Shown: piece by piece, positions 43,414-54,080 of the stretch
Numbering within the stretch: the stretch's first letter is position 1
Layout of the letters: every line of letters starts with the position of its first letter
Assembly (NCBI GenBank): GCA_021642125.1
Contig: JAKIXB010000018.1
Coordinates: 620,001 to 684,000 of the forward strand
Direction of reading: 5' to 3'
Origin: Nothophoma quercina
Taxonomy: Eukaryota; Ascomycota; Dothideomycetes; Pleosporales; Didymellaceae
DNA: 64,000 bases
Notes under the pieces: model-generated
Databases searched by the model: none
The model's input: only the letters and a program-made list of their open reading frames with translations
Told to the model about the DNA's origin: nothing
Translations under genes and position numbers: made by a program

Positions 43414-44024
43414 ATGTTCTCGAGACGTGCCATCCCTCAGGTATGTCAATCACCGCAGTCTTCATAGTCCTTCCGTGAACAAGCCCACTTACAAAACCAG
43501 GCCTTCCGCGCCGCCACCCGCGCAAGCGCACCCACCCTCCGCGCCTCCCAGCGCACGCAGTTCCTTACACCCTTCCAAATTCGATGCCTCTCCGATGAGG
43601 TCCGCAGCGCGATCGATCGCGCCGTCGCATCTTCTCCCGTCGTTTTGTTCATGAAGGGTACACCGGAGACACCACAATGCGGATTTTCGAGGGCGAGCAT
43701 ACAGATCCTGGGTATGCAGGGTGTGGATCCAGATAAGTTCACAGCATTCAATGTGCTTGAGGATCAGGAGTTGCGCGCAGGTACGTGGATCAAGCAATCC
43801 AATATAGAGAGCTTGCCATTGGAAGAGGTGGTGTGAGCAACGGGCTGACAAATGCAACAGGCATCAAAGAGTACTCAGAGTGGCCCACGATACCCCAGCT
43901 TTACGTCGACAAGGAGTTCATTGGTGGGTGCGATATCCTTATGACCATGCATCAGGATGGTTCGCTGGCGAAGATGTTGGAGGAGAAGGGCGTTGTTGTG
44001 CCTGCTGAGGGTGAGCAGAAGTAA
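43414..44024 (+). CDS. GRX5: Mitochondrial monothiol glutaredoxin Grx5
   Basis: Three exons: 43414-43440 (27 nt), 43501-43780 and 43861-44024, giving 156 residues. Donors GTATGT and GTACGT; acceptors ACCAG and AACAG. An Arg/Ala/Ser-rich presequence (about 40 residues) indicates the mitochondrial matrix. The monothiol active site CGFS starts at Cys69 within MKGTPETPQCGFSR. The glutathione-binding segment WPTIPQLYVDKEFIGGCDI is intact. Grx5 accepts Fe-S clusters from Isu1/Ssq1 and passes them to later assembly factors. Length and motifs are normal. Confidence 0.96.
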
Positions 44025-44320
44025 GAGCTTTGCAAAGCAGTTAGGACAAAAGGTACTGGAAAGAGAATAGGGCATAATAATTACTGTATCATAAGGCTTT
44101 GAGCACGGTTTGACTACACGAGAGCTTGAGCGTTGTATCATGAATTGTACAGATACGCCGATTCCAGCAGGACCACGTTCAGTAATGTGCATCGCGGCCC
44201 TTCCTTTTCTGGCCACAGGGTTCTCCGTGTCCTTTGTCTGCGCCAGTGCACGTGGTCTTCACTCGATGTTGGGTCATACCTTCCGCACCGCGCAGGCTTG
44301 TGTACCTACGCTCCGCCACA

Positions 44321-44340
44321 CCTCACCTCACCTCACCTCA
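44321..44340. repeat. (CCTCA)4 pentanucleotide repeat in a promoter
   Basis: Four perfect CCTCA units, 36 to 55 bp before the ATG at 44376. It probably lies in the 5' UTR or core promoter of the coiled-coil gene. Confidence 0.85.
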
Positions 44341-44375
44341 CGCTCACCGAGCTACTGCACCTCCCCAGATCGACA

Positions 44376-45456
44376 ATGGAGGGCAAAGCCGCGACATCGG
44401 CATTGCAGCGACGTAGTCGAGATGCCTTCAAGACTCCAAACATCACCAAGCCCGCGAAGAAAGCAGTCACTATCTCTGCAGCAGGAGTCTTCCAAAAGCG
44501 GAAGCTCGACACACCTCAGCTACGCGACAGCTCTCGCAGTCCGCAGAAATCAAATGCGAAAAAGACTCGTGTGAAGAGGCAGGAAGAAGAGGTGCATCCG
44601 CTCGCTCTCGCCTTTAAAGGTGTTTTCTTTTCTGCACCGTCCACCGGCACTTAGCTAACATAGAATTGCAGAGACAAGCGAGGAGTACCGCCGCCACCTC
44701 TACTCCAACGCTGTAACAACGATCAACAAAGACCTTGACAGACTTCTCGCCAAGCTCCACGAAAGCAACATCCAAGTTGCATCCTCAGACCCAGCCGTTA
44801 GTGGCTCTCAAGCTTCCCCTCTCAAGCTCACTGCGCCCGCGAAGTACCAGCGCAACCTCCAGAAGATTAGCACCCCTTTCTCCGGCTACCGCTACAATCT
44901 CTCACGCACCAATACGGCAGGCGAAGTTGAGCGCGTCCAAGTGACACTACAGGACCGCTTCCAAGCCTTCGAAGAGCGCATGCAGGCCGAGACAGAAGAT
45001 ATCAAGGAGCTACAGAGACAGTGGGAGAGCGTTGTGGCGGAGATCTTCCAGCTGGGCGTTGCTTCTCTGGGCGACAGCGATATTGCGGCTCTGCTCTCCA
45101 CCGCTGAGACTGCTGTCAATGCTTCAAGTCCTGCCTCGAAACCAGATTCCACACTTTTTGTGCCCGAACATGGAAGTGAGATCAAGCAGGGGAAGAGCAA
45201 GAGAAAGCGCGTCTCTTTCGCAGGCCCAGACATGATGAGCTTGTTCCCGGAGTTCTTGCTTCATGCATCAGCACAGCAGAGGAAGCCGGTTCCCGCTACT
45301 CCTGAGCTACCGCACGAGGAGGTCCAACAGTACGAGGCGGACATCATGGGTCTTGGGAAGCAGCACATTGCTGACCTGGAGAGACTGGAGAAGGAGCACA
45401 ATGCCTGGTGGGAGAGGAAGCAGAAGCAGCTCGCCAACACCTTCCTGCAAGATTGA
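44376..45456 (+). CDS. Basic N-terminus plus coiled-coil protein (possibly kinetochore)
   Basis: Two exons, 44376-44619 and 44672-45456, giving 342 residues. The donor GTGTTT is weak; the acceptor TTGCAG follows a GCTAAC branch point. Residues 1-80 are basic (ITKPAKKAV, NAKKTRVKRQ). A helical region follows, with charged heptads around 195-225 (FEERMQAETEDIKELQRQW) and a second near the C-terminus (IADLERLEKEHNAWWERKQK). A basic loop SKRKRVSFAGPDMMSLFPEF sits between them. The layout resembles constitutive kinetochore subunits such as CENP-Q/Fta7-like proteins, but I cannot confirm a family; treat the kinetochore idea as speculation. Confidence 0.75.
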
Positions 45457-45810
45457 GTATCTGAAGATGCTTCATCCATTACACGCTGACGCTGCATAGG
45501 GGAGTATGTGTGACGAGTATGGCCGTCTGTCTGTACGTATTTTATGGGAAGATATGATGAGCACGGCTGTTCTGCATCCTGTACGAGTGATGTGCACCGC
45601 ATTCACTACGAAGAAAGAGTCGATCTTTCCATGAAGCTTGACCGAGACTGATCAAGAGAAATACCGAACATATTGCTACCAGCCCTAGGCCCAGCATGTT
45701 ATATGCCGGGAAGTAAAGTCACAACGTAGTCAGCAACATAACTGCATTCGCTCAACGTAGCCTTCGCAATCTATCTACCAACGTCCAGCAATAGGCATAC
45801 CCCGTCCCGT
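45457..45810. other. Convergent intergenic
   Basis: 354 bp between the stops of the coiled-coil gene and the MFS transporter gene; nothing recognisable. Confidence 0.5.
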
Positions 45811-47436
45811 CTACAATTGGTACCTATAACCCGGGCTCAAATCACCCAGTTCCGTCTTCTCATACTCCGTCAAGCCGACATCGCGGGCGCTCTTCTCCCT
45901 GGAGCGGTTCTGCCACGAACATGCCACAAAGTAGAGGCAGCAGCTCAGCGCACTCAAGCACACAAAAGCGATGGAAATCGAGTATCCGGGGATGTACTTC
46001 GGTGCGTCTTTCTTCAAGAAAGCGAAAACCGCAATAATCCCGCCGATGTTACCGAAACCAACCTGCCACGCAGAACCAACTGAGCGGCGGTGGTGACCGC
46101 CAAGGTTCATGTTGAACCAGCAGACAATGACTGGCATAGCTGTGTACGCGCCCATAGCAACGAGGAAGAGAGCGGCGTATTGAAGGTCCGGGTTATTGTG
46201 GACTGAGATGAGGATCGCAAATCCAGCAATGCAGACGCAGATGGGGAAGATGGTGAAAGCGAAGCGGTGCCTCAGTCTGTCTGAGAAGTAGGCAACCAAC
46301 ATGGAGAAACCAAAGGCGGCAGCCCACGGTGGAACTGAGTGCAGTTGCGTCTGAATAGGGCTGTAGCCGTAAGACTGGATGATGGCTGGAGAGAAATACG
46401 CGTATCCGTAGGCCGGAACAATCAAACCGAAGTACATAAAGCCACCAATTGTAACCTTGGGGTCCTTGAAAACGCGGCCTACGTCGCCGAGCGTCATCTT
46501 GCGGTCGCGAGCAGATTTGCCTTGGTCAATCTGCAAGCGAGCTTTGACAAAGGCGCGTTCGTCTTCAGAGAGCCACTTTGATTCCTCGGGGAAGTTAGGC
46601 AGCATGAAAAAGAAAAAGAACGAGACAACAACAGTAAGCAGGCCTTCCAGGATGAAGATCCAACGCCAGCCACGGTAGCCACGCACGCCGTCCATCTTTC
46701 CAATGGCGCTGGCGAGTAGGCCTCCGAAAGCACCGGCGAGGGTTGTCGAGGAGAAGAAGAACGAGTAGCGCTTCTGGGCTTCGTGGCGGCGGTACCACAT
46801 ACCGATGAGGTAGAAGGCGCCAGGGAACATGCCAGTTTCGAAGACGCCGAGGAAGAAGCGTGTTGCGAGAAGGCCAGAGTAGCTTTGTACGATGCCTTGG
46901 AGCATGGTGACGAGGCCAAAGCCGAACATGCAAATGGAGAGCCAGACTCGCGGCTTGAGCTTCTTCAAGATGACCTGATAATACGTTGGCTTGGTATCTT
47001 GCACGGTTTTTCGGAGACTGCGCTTACATTGGAGGGGATCTCAAAGAGAATGTATGGAACGAAGAAAATGACCAAAGCAATGTTGTAGCGGTTGTTGTGG
47101 GTCAGGTCAAGTTCTGTGGAGAGACCAAAGACGTTGGCATTGGCAATATTGACACTGAGCTTGTCAATCCATGTTTCTCAAAGACTGCTATAAATCATAC
47201 CGGTCAAGGAAGGCTAGCAGGTACATGATACAGAGGAACGGAATGACATGGAAGTCGATCCTCCGCACCAGCTTGGCCTCGGTTGTGTGTGGGGGACATT
47301 GGACAAGATCAGGCGCTTCATCGTTGTAGTTGCCATCGTAGTGAGGTGCTGCCTTCGAGTCACTGAGATCTGGGGACGCCTGAACGTCCTCTGCGCGCCA
47401 TTAGCCGGTGCTCTCGAACGTTGTAGCTGTGGCCAT
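45811..47436 (-). CDS. MFS transporter, anion:cation symporter (allantoate/vitamin permease) family
   Basis: Best model has four exons: 47436-47420, 47362-47201, 47154-47028 and 46974-45811, giving 489 residues with about 12 membrane helices. Family motifs: KLVRRIDFHVIPFLCIMYLL and the helix-1 LAFLDRVNIANAN, FEIPSN, RFFLGVFETGMFPG, GWRWIFILEG, LPNFPEESKWL and NLGGHHRRSVGSAW. The family (Dal5, Tna1, Liz1, Seo1) imports organic anions such as allantoate, nicotinate or pantothenate; the substrate is not predictable here. Without the first 57 nt intron (47419-47363, donor GTTCGA, branch GCTAAT, acceptor CTCAG) the frame from ATG 47436 meets TAA after 11 codons. Either this weak-donor intron is real or the N-terminus is broken. 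Confidence 0.85.
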
Positions 47437-48583
47437 CTAGAAACCGGGTACGCTAGGATAGGGCTAGGCGAGGCTTGTAGCTTGTAAGACTATACAAGCA
47501 TTGATGGCACCTATAAAGGACATCTGTCTGTGAAGCTGTGGAAGCTTGACTCACGTTCTTTCTTGAAAAACATCGCGAAACCGGTGCAGATGTCGTTGGT
47601 GTGACAGACGGGTCGTGAAGTCAATGTGTCGATCCCTTGCTGTTCTGGCTCTTTGAACCACGCGCTCGGTCGCACTAAAAGCTGCAGCGATCACTTCCGT
47701 GCCACGTTCGCAGCCGTGCTTGTGAGATGAAGAGGAATGGATATATAAAGCAGACAGGAAAGTTTAACAATCGCCAGTCATCCTTCTCGCTTACTATGGC
47801 CGAGGTCGCTGGATTGTCATCAAGGTCACCTCGCTAACCCCGCGGTTTTGTGGGGCTTACACAAGCACAAAGGGTGTCCACCTGGCCCAAAGAGGCAGCT
47901 GCGATGCTGTTCCCCAGTGTGTGGCTGGCGGACCCCGTATATCCGCACGTATGCAGTGAGTGTGCTGACGCGCTTGTTGAGCATTTGCGCTTCTGGCATG
48001 ACCGTGCCAAAGGCCGAAAGCGCCGAGGGCCAGCGCGCAAAATCATCACTCGTGCTGCAGCCGTAGGTATGACGCCGAAGGATCACAACTTGGCGTTTTG
48101 TCGGATGTAACGATAGGATCGACGAGTGTGGCGCATACGGCCAATTGAAAGAAGGTTAGGCGGCTTTGCTCAGCGGCATCGGCGAAGAATGCGAGTTGAT
48201 GCACACGCATACTTTGCGTGGAAAAATTGTGCAGAAACTCACGAAGGGCCGACTTTGCGCCTCCCCAAACGTTGCTACCATGGTGAGGCGCGTGTATCAT
48301 GTCAAGTGAAGGAAGGAGGGCCTGGTCACGCAGGAAGTGGTTCCGGCGCCCTCTCGGCAGGTCTGGCCATTGGTTCGGCGCTGGCACTTCACAAAGCCTG
48401 GGCGACGCTTCATCCCTCAACGTCGACTTTTCGGCCGACCTGTCGTCACCTCCTCCACGCTCACTTTTCAGCCTCAACACTGGACTTTCGCACACCTTCA
48501 TGCCACATTTGCACAGCTTCTGGATACTACAGTGCGCCGGCAAATTTCCCTTTCGTTGTCAGTGGCGGACAGGCTGATCAGCC
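47437..48583. other. Intergenic upstream of the MFS and F-box-like genes
   Basis: About 1.15 kb. A TATA box (ATATATAAA, 47740-47748) and a short pyrimidine-rich leader precede ATG 47796, but that frame stops after 13 codons and no clear splice joins it to the open frames at 47850-48110. It could be a small unresolved gene. The minus-strand frame at 48046-48543 is not convincing. Confidence 0.4.
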
Positions 48584-49984
48584 ATGGTGAATGTGAAGAA
48601 TGTCGCTTTTAAAGTCAACAAGCAGACGCCAGTGTCGCAGACACCTCCTCAGGCCTACGGAACGGTCATCAACTGTCGAAAACCAGGCGGAAAACGGGCG
48701 TTCAAAGAGGTGAAGGAGGTGCGGTCGCATTCAGTGCCACTCAGCAACGTTTCCGGTACGAAGAAGCGCAAAAGAGACGGAGGGAAGAGCGAGGATCTTC
48801 AGAGGCAGATTGAGTTTATTACGTCGTCACCAGCAAATGCGCAGACCGCGCTGGCCGCTCTGCAACAGGATATCCAACCTCTTATTACGCAAAAGTTGAA
48901 GCAGATCAAGCCAACCAGGTTCAGGAAGGGCAGGATTCTTGAACAGGAAGTCAACGCGGACGTTTGGTGGACCATATTCGAGTTTTCGGAGCCAGCGCAA
49001 CTCTTAGAGATGCGCGAGAAGATTACTGTATGCTACCGCTACCTGAGGGATAACCCCAAGCTCTGGGTTAAGAGCCGAACCTACCACTACGGAAACGACC
49101 TGCCAGAACCGCCCACGGGTATTGATGAATTCAAGTATGCGCATCTCCGACATGGCCACGGTTGCATGAGTTACGACTGCAAATCAACGAGCACACGCAA
49201 GACGTACTGGGCGTTTCTTCGACGATGGTGCAAAGGCTGCCTACAGGAGAAGACCATCAAGGAACAGGAAGCGCTGAACATCATGCGCACTGTAGGAGTT
49301 GACGACATCACCGTCTTGCGCAAGTGCCTCCCGTCTGGTTGCTTCGACTCTTGGGGTAACTTTGTTGGCGTTGGGCCAGCCAGCACACATTCGCTGAAAA
49401 CCATCTATCTGAGATCAGAAGTTACGGCGCTCAAAGACGAATTTCGCGATGCTGCAGCGCTCAACCCTACCGGATGGTCTGATGACATGCGACCAAAAAT
49501 GGCTGAGAAGTTCGCTATCGTCGAAGAGCGTCGGGCGTTCGCGCGGAAGATGGAGCTTTGGGAAGAAGCTACTCGCAACACCAAGGCCAGCGATTATCAG
49601 ACAAAGAAAGCGGCGCGCAAGGAGTACTTCGCGCTAAGAGCGTCGCAACTTGACCCGTCTATCGACGTGAAGACAATGGAGGCCTGCCCTTCGTACCGGC
49701 GAGCCGTCGCGATCCCCAAAGAACCCAACAATACATCTTGGCAGCAACTTAAACCTAAGCTCGAGAAGGAGGCCAAAGATCTGAGAGAAGGACTACGACT
49801 AGCCACTCCAGAGACACGAGGCGGCACAGCTTCAGCTTCAGCTTCCGGAACATCGACGCCGACCACCATGTCAGACCCTCAGCCTTACGCCCTGCACTCC
49901 ATGACAGCATCACCTGCAGGCTTCCTTATGCATCCTACCTTACAACCACATCCGCATCCGCATCCATACCCACATCTTTTCTGA
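48584..49984 (+). CDS. F-box-like protein with Cys-rich motif
   Basis: Single exon, 466 residues. A basic N-terminus (KKRKRDGGKS) is followed by a helical region and an F-box-like segment around 122-165 (DVWWTIFEFSEPAQLLEM to DNPKLW). A Cys/His-rich part follows: CMSYDCKST and RRWCKGCLQEKTI at about 195-225, with further Cys in KCLPSGCF. This may bind zinc; similar F-box proteins with Cys pairs are numerous in filamentous fungi. The C-terminal half is helical and charged. The tail is Ser/Thr/Pro-rich and ends in a His-Pro dipeptide run (HPHPHPYPH). A role as an SCF ubiquitin-ligase adaptor is inferred; the target is unknown. Confidence 0.8.
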   Translation: MVNVKNVAFKVNKQTPVSQTPPQAYGTVINCRKPGGKRAFKEVKEVRSHSVPLSNVSGTKKRKRDGGKSEDLQRQIEFITSSPANAQTALAALQQDIQPLITQKLKQIKPTRFRKGRILEQEVNADVWWTIFEFSEPAQLLEMREKITVCYRYLRDNPKLWVKSRTYHYGNDLPEPPTGIDEFKYAHLRHGHGCMSYDCKSTSTRKTYWAFLRRWCKGCLQEKTIKEQEALNIMRTVGVDDITVLRKCLPSGCFDSWGNFVGVGPASTHSLKTIYLRSEVTALKDEFRDAAALNPTGWSDDMRPKMAEKFAIVEERRAFARKMELWEEATRNTKASDYQTKKAARKEYFALRASQLDPSIDVKTMEACPSYRRAVAIPKEPNNTSWQQLKPKLEKEAKDLREGLRLATPETRGGTASASASGTSTPTTMSDPQPYALHSMTASPAGFLMHPTLQPHPHPHPYPHLF

Positions 49985-51101
49985 TTTCGAGTTTCTGTTT
50001 CATTGTCTTTTCTCATTTCATGGGTTTGACGTCGCATAATCAGGCATGGAGTTAGTGGTTCATAGCTTCGGCGCAAACAGACAGGGCATTGCATGTACGG
50101 CGTTAATGTGGGCTCAACTTCAATGAAGCTCTCGGGGTAAATCTAGCTGGGTAATTGGGTTGAATAGGCCATTCATATCGGCTGCCAGGCCTTATCAATA
50201 CATCGTTACAGTGCACTGGACGTCTCTATACATTCTCACGGTCTGACAAAGTCGATGCAATGCACATCTGGAGTCAGCCGTTGCAGCTGCTCTCAGTCGT
50301 CACGTGCCATCCGGAGATATCCCACGATCCGACTCTTTGCCGCACCGGGGATCCAGCGGCATGTGGAACGGCGAAGGGGTCTCGGCAGAGGGCGCTGACA
50401 AAATCTCAGAGCCGATTTGTTCCCGAGGGTGGATCAGGTGGATACCACGGTGCTCCAGATTCGCAACAACAACGATGGCCACGAGATGGAGAAGCGCAAC
50501 ACAGCGCTTTTGAAGATACAAATCAACAGTAGATAGATATTCGCCCCTCATGCAAGACGCACGTTAACTGGCGTGCCCGCAGAGCCTCTTACCCCTCATC
50601 TTCTAGACCCAGCCTTGCAAGACCCAGCCAATGAGGACGCCAGGAGAGCGGATGAGCAGCAGCGGGTGTAGGAGCTACCAAACCGCCAGGTTTTCTCCTG
50701 GAAAAGCGAAACAAACCCTTCTAGCACGCTGCGTGATGTGGAATCAGCGTCTCTGACCGGCCAAATATGGCATGTTTCTCCTGACAGAGCTCATGGCCTC
50801 GGATCCCGTAATCAGGAAGTCCAGACGGAGAGCAATTGTAGCGTGTCTGATTGGCTGGTCGGCTTGATAGCAGCGCTGTGGCTCCACTTTTGCTATCGTG
50901 GTTTCGAGAAGAAATGTTGCCATCTTTGCTTCGCAAGAGCTCTTGCTTATAAGCTTTCGCTCCCTGCTCGTTTGTTGTTTTCATCCCACTTTCTTTGATA
51001 CCCCATCTATTGTTCGAGGCTGCCATTGAGCATCAAGCCTTCACTGCTACTTCACATCAGTTCACTAGTACACCGGTACACAACCCGAGCTGACACCCAC
51101 A
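49985..51101. other. Intergenic between the F-box-like gene and CCP1
   Basis: About 1.1 kb. It includes a decayed coding segment (50399-50671, listed separately). The final 100 bp are the CCP1 leader. Nothing else convincing. Confidence 0.5.
50399..50671 (+). pseudogene. Relic of a protein-coding gene with in-frame stops
   Basis: One plus-strand frame reads like protein on both sides of a TAG at 50534-50536. Before it lies a charged coiled-coil-like segment (VDQVDTTVLQIRNNNDGHE, then MEKRNTALLKIQINSR). After it lies TLTGVPAEPLTPHLLDP and DPANEDARRADEQQRV, ending at TAG 50669-50671. A CTGAC branch-like word and CTCAG acceptor at 50395-50409 look like the 3' end of an intron, but no upstream exon was found. 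The frame continuity suggests a gene that has lost its start and gained a stop. The original family is not recognised. Confidence 0.35.
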
Positions 51102-52235
51102 ATGGCATCAGCCTCCCGCACCTTCTCCCGCGCTCTGCGCACCGCCGCACCCTCGTTGCGCTCCACCACCACACGCTCTGCCCGCTTCGTTGCTCCCACA
51201 CAGAATGCTTTCCGCAGCAAGCAGTGGCAACGCGGCTACGCCTCGGAGGCCAACGAGTCCCAGGACAAGTACGAGGGCAACCCAACTGGCATGTTTGTCG
51301 GTGCCGGTGCTCTGCTGCTCGGTGCTGCTGGCTACGCCGCATACACATACAAGCCCGAGTTGCTGGGCCTGGAGGGCAAGCCTAAGGCGCCGTTCGTCGC
51401 CCGCTTCGAGAACTACCAGGACGTCTACAACCACATCGCCAAGCTGCTCGAGGAGAAGGACGACTACGACGACGGCTCGTACGGCCCCGTGCTGCTGCGC
51501 CTGGCATGGCACGCATCTGGTACATACGACAAGGAGACCGGCACTGGCGGTAGCAACGGAGCAACCATGCGTTTTGCGCCAGAGGGTGACCACGGCGCTA
51601 ATGCTGGTCTGAAGGCCGCCCGTGACTTCCTCGAGCCAGTCAAGGAGGCCTTCCCCTGGATTACCTACTCCGATCTCTGGATCCTCGCCGGCGTCGCCGC
51701 CATCCAGGAGATGCAGGGCCCCAAGATCCCTTACCGCGCCGGTCGCAGCGACCGCGATCTGTCCTTCTGCACACCTGACGGCCGTCTCCCTGACGCGAGC
51801 AAGGGTGCGAGCCACATCCGTGCCATCTTTGGCCGCATGGGCTTCAACGACCGCGACATGGTTGCTCTGTCTGGCGCACACGCGCTGGGCCGCTGCCACA
51901 CTGACCGCTCTGGCTTCGATGGACCATGGACATTCTCCCCTACTACTATGACAAACGACTACTACAAGCTGCTGCTGGAGGAGAAGTGGTCATACAAGAA
52001 GTGGAACGGACCCAAGCAGTTCGAGGACGTCAAGACGAAGAGTCTGATGATGCTGCCCACGGATATGGAGCTTGTCAAGGACAAGAGCTTCCGCAAGTTC
52101 ACCGAGCAGTATGCCAAGGACAACGAGGCTTTCTTCAGGGATTTCTCCAACGCTGTCGTCACATTGTTCGAGCTTGGTGTGCCGTTCGAGCACCCTGAGG
52201 ACCAGAGGTGGGTGTTCAAGAGCTCGTTCGATTAA
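51102..52235 (+). CDS. CCP1: Cytochrome c peroxidase, mitochondrial
   Basis: Single exon, 377 residues. A class I haem peroxidase that reduces hydrogen peroxide with electrons from cytochrome c in the intermembrane space. A bipartite presequence is visible: an Arg/Ser/Ala-rich part (1-48) and then a hydrophobic sorting segment (MFVGAGALLLGAAGYAAYTY, about 64-83), as cleaved by Pcp1 in yeast. The distal site has Arg133, Trp136 and His137 (RLAWHASGT). The proximal haem ligand is His260 (ALSGAHALGRCH), and Trp276 (GPWTF) corresponds to the radical-forming tryptophan of the yeast enzyme. Codon bias toward C-ending codons suggests good expression. Confidence 0.97.
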   Translation: MASASRTFSRALRTAAPSLRSTTTRSARFVAPTQNAFRSKQWQRGYASEANESQDKYEGNPTGMFVGAGALLLGAAGYAAYTYKPELLGLEGKPKAPFVARFENYQDVYNHIAKLLEEKDDYDDGSYGPVLLRLAWHASGTYDKETGTGGSNGATMRFAPEGDHGANAGLKAARDFLEPVKEAFPWITYSDLWILAGVAAIQEMQGPKIPYRAGRSDRDLSFCTPDGRLPDASKGASHIRAIFGRMGFNDRDMVALSGAHALGRCHTDRSGFDGPWTFSPTTMTNDYYKLLLEEKWSYKKWNGPKQFEDVKTKSLMMLPTDMELVKDKSFRKFTEQYAKDNEAFFRDFSNAVVTLFELGVPFEHPEDQRWVFKSSFD

Positions 52236-53177
52236 GTGTGTCCGAGCTGAAGATGGAGTGGGGGATGTATGGGGAGGATTTTATTTTGTTGAGATATCCA
52301 GCTAGATCAACTAGACCGTTGCTTTCTGCGAGGCGAGGAGGATTGTGTTTGAGAGAGAAGTTTGTTAGACTGTATGAGTACGCTTTAGAAAGACAATTAA
52401 AGAGACAAGCATCGTATGTCTCTTGCCTCCCTTGGCTGTTTCTTGTAGCAGATGCCATCCTTGCAGCTTATACCTAATGCAAGAGCCTGTCGAGTCTTGC
52501 GTTCTGGCAATCGTCCATTGGTATGTGGGAAACTGCAGTACTGCAACGGGGTAATTACCGCAAAGACATCTGCTTTGTGTCTGAACATGCGCGTCGACGT
52601 CATGTGTTTGAGTTCCAGCTGTCCTGAGCGAGCACGACTTCTCCACTGCTGCTTTTCACACTCACTTCAACACCACCTGCATGACAAGCACTGGGCGTGT
52701 CTAACAACATTACGCGTCTCTCTATCAGTGCGGCACGTCCTCGTTTCGGACTTAATGCACGGTAAGACAGTGTTCCAGCGGTCCATGAGACCTTGGATGA
52801 TGCATTAATGAGATACGATTATTTGAGATTCTGCCCCTCGAATCGATCCAAGACGATATGATCCAATGCAAGCTCAGTCACCAGTCGCTCAAGCACTGTT
52901 CACAGATGCGAGGCACCAGGACTGCTTAACAGACACTAACATTTTGCCAGTATTTAGGGGACCAGGATGATGGTGCAGCTCATTGATATGGGTGTCGATT
53001 GTCTACAGAATGGGGCATCTCCAGTACGAGCCCGCAGTCACCCGTGCTGTTCACTTACACGGATCCATGCACATCGTTAATGGCGCACCTTGATGCATAC
53101 AATACAGTAACGGGAACAAGTCAAGTAGAAATCTCTGTCCATGTTATCTATCCCACATACCTGACTGGGGTTCTGCA
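52236..53177. other. Intergenic between CCP1 and the BTB-like gene
   Basis: About 940 bp of 3' flanks (convergent genes). Frames on both strands are short and unconvincing. Confidence 0.5.
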
Positions 53178-53921
53178 TCAATTCTCAAGTTCCCAAGCAT
53201 ATGATGCGTTCCAGTCGCGCCAGTACTCCAACTCTTCGAGCTGCTGCTTTCGAATCGGCCACCCAAAGCCCTCAATTGGACCCTTCGCATTTTTGAAGAT
53301 GACACGCTCGACTGCATCCCGCAGCGACATGCCGTTCTTTGATACCGGATCGAAGTTCTCCGCCAGGCACCACCACATCATGATCTCAGAGCCGTACTCA
53401 TCAGGCAAATCCCAGTCATTCCACACCCGCGACGACTTGAACTGGAACTGTTCAAACCACCGCTCCGACGTGTGCTGTAAGATCTGCGAAGCCGGCAACG
53501 TCTGCCAATAATCCATGATTTGCACCATACCCATCAACGTATCCAGCGGTACCTCGCTCGGAAGAGACAGCGTGACGCGATAATCATAATCAGACCGATA
53601 CAGCGCTTCCTTGTGCAGCGTCAGCAATAGCACATACATTGCCTCAGCGTCAAAGCCGGTGCAACTGAAGTGGTACTTCTCGTCTGCTTGGAGCGTGGTC
53701 TCGAGCCATTCGTGTTGGAAGGCTTGGTGGAAGTAGTGAGAGGTAAGGCACAGAACTTTGGAGGAGACTTGAAACAGGAATGTGCATGGGTATTTGGGGG
53801 AATTGACAGTGTAGGGATCGTGCAGAGTCAAGAGAAGGTCGCCATAATGGTTGATGATGATGTACTCAACTTCGTCGTCGATAGGGAGGTGCAACGTGCG
53901 CGGGTTTAGTGATGCCATCAT
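53178..53921 (-). CDS. BTB/POZ-like domain protein
   Basis: Single exon, 247 residues (a second Met at position 2). Residues 25-115 show the pattern of fungal BTB-like proteins: a GDLLLTL beta strand, then FLFQVSSKVLCLTSHYFHQA (a region used in dimer formation) and later AMYVLLLTLHKEAL. A C-terminal helical region contains WWCLAENF and LEELEYWRDW. Such short stand-alone BTB proteins are expanded in filamentous fungi; most are uncharacterised, and links to Cul3 ubiquitin ligases are not established for them. It opens an accessory block of small lineage-restricted genes. Confidence 0.75.
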   Translation of the reverse strand: MMASLNPRTLHLPIDDEVEYIIINHYGDLLLTLHDPYTVNSPKYPCTFLFQVSSKVLCLTSHYFHQAFQHEWLETTLQADEKYHFSCTGFDAEAMYVLLLTLHKEALYRSDYDYRVTLSLPSEVPLDTLMGMVQIMDYWQTLPASQILQHTSERWFEQFQFKSSRVWNDWDLPDEYGSEIMMWWCLAENFDPVSKNGMSLRDAVERVIFKNAKGPIEGFGWPIRKQQLEELEYWRDWNASYAWELEN

Positions 53922-54080
53922 GCTAGATCAGGGAAGGCGCGTTTTGAGTCGATTACCAGATTGGAGAAAACCACCAACATCATATAGTCTATCCAATCTC
54001 TGCATTGTTCATCTACAAGACCAAGCGCCTTCTATGTCCAAGTTGTATCGCGCAGTGTCCGCCCATATCACTCAAAGTTA

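Noticed and set aside
48046..48543. A 165-codon minus-strand frame upstream of the F-box-like gene
   Set aside because: Overlaps the 5' leader of that gene, lacks protein-like pattern, and no splice partner was found.
51108..51899. A 263-codon antisense frame opposite CCP1
   Set aside because: Shadow of CCP1 codon bias; the sense strand encodes an intact peroxidase.
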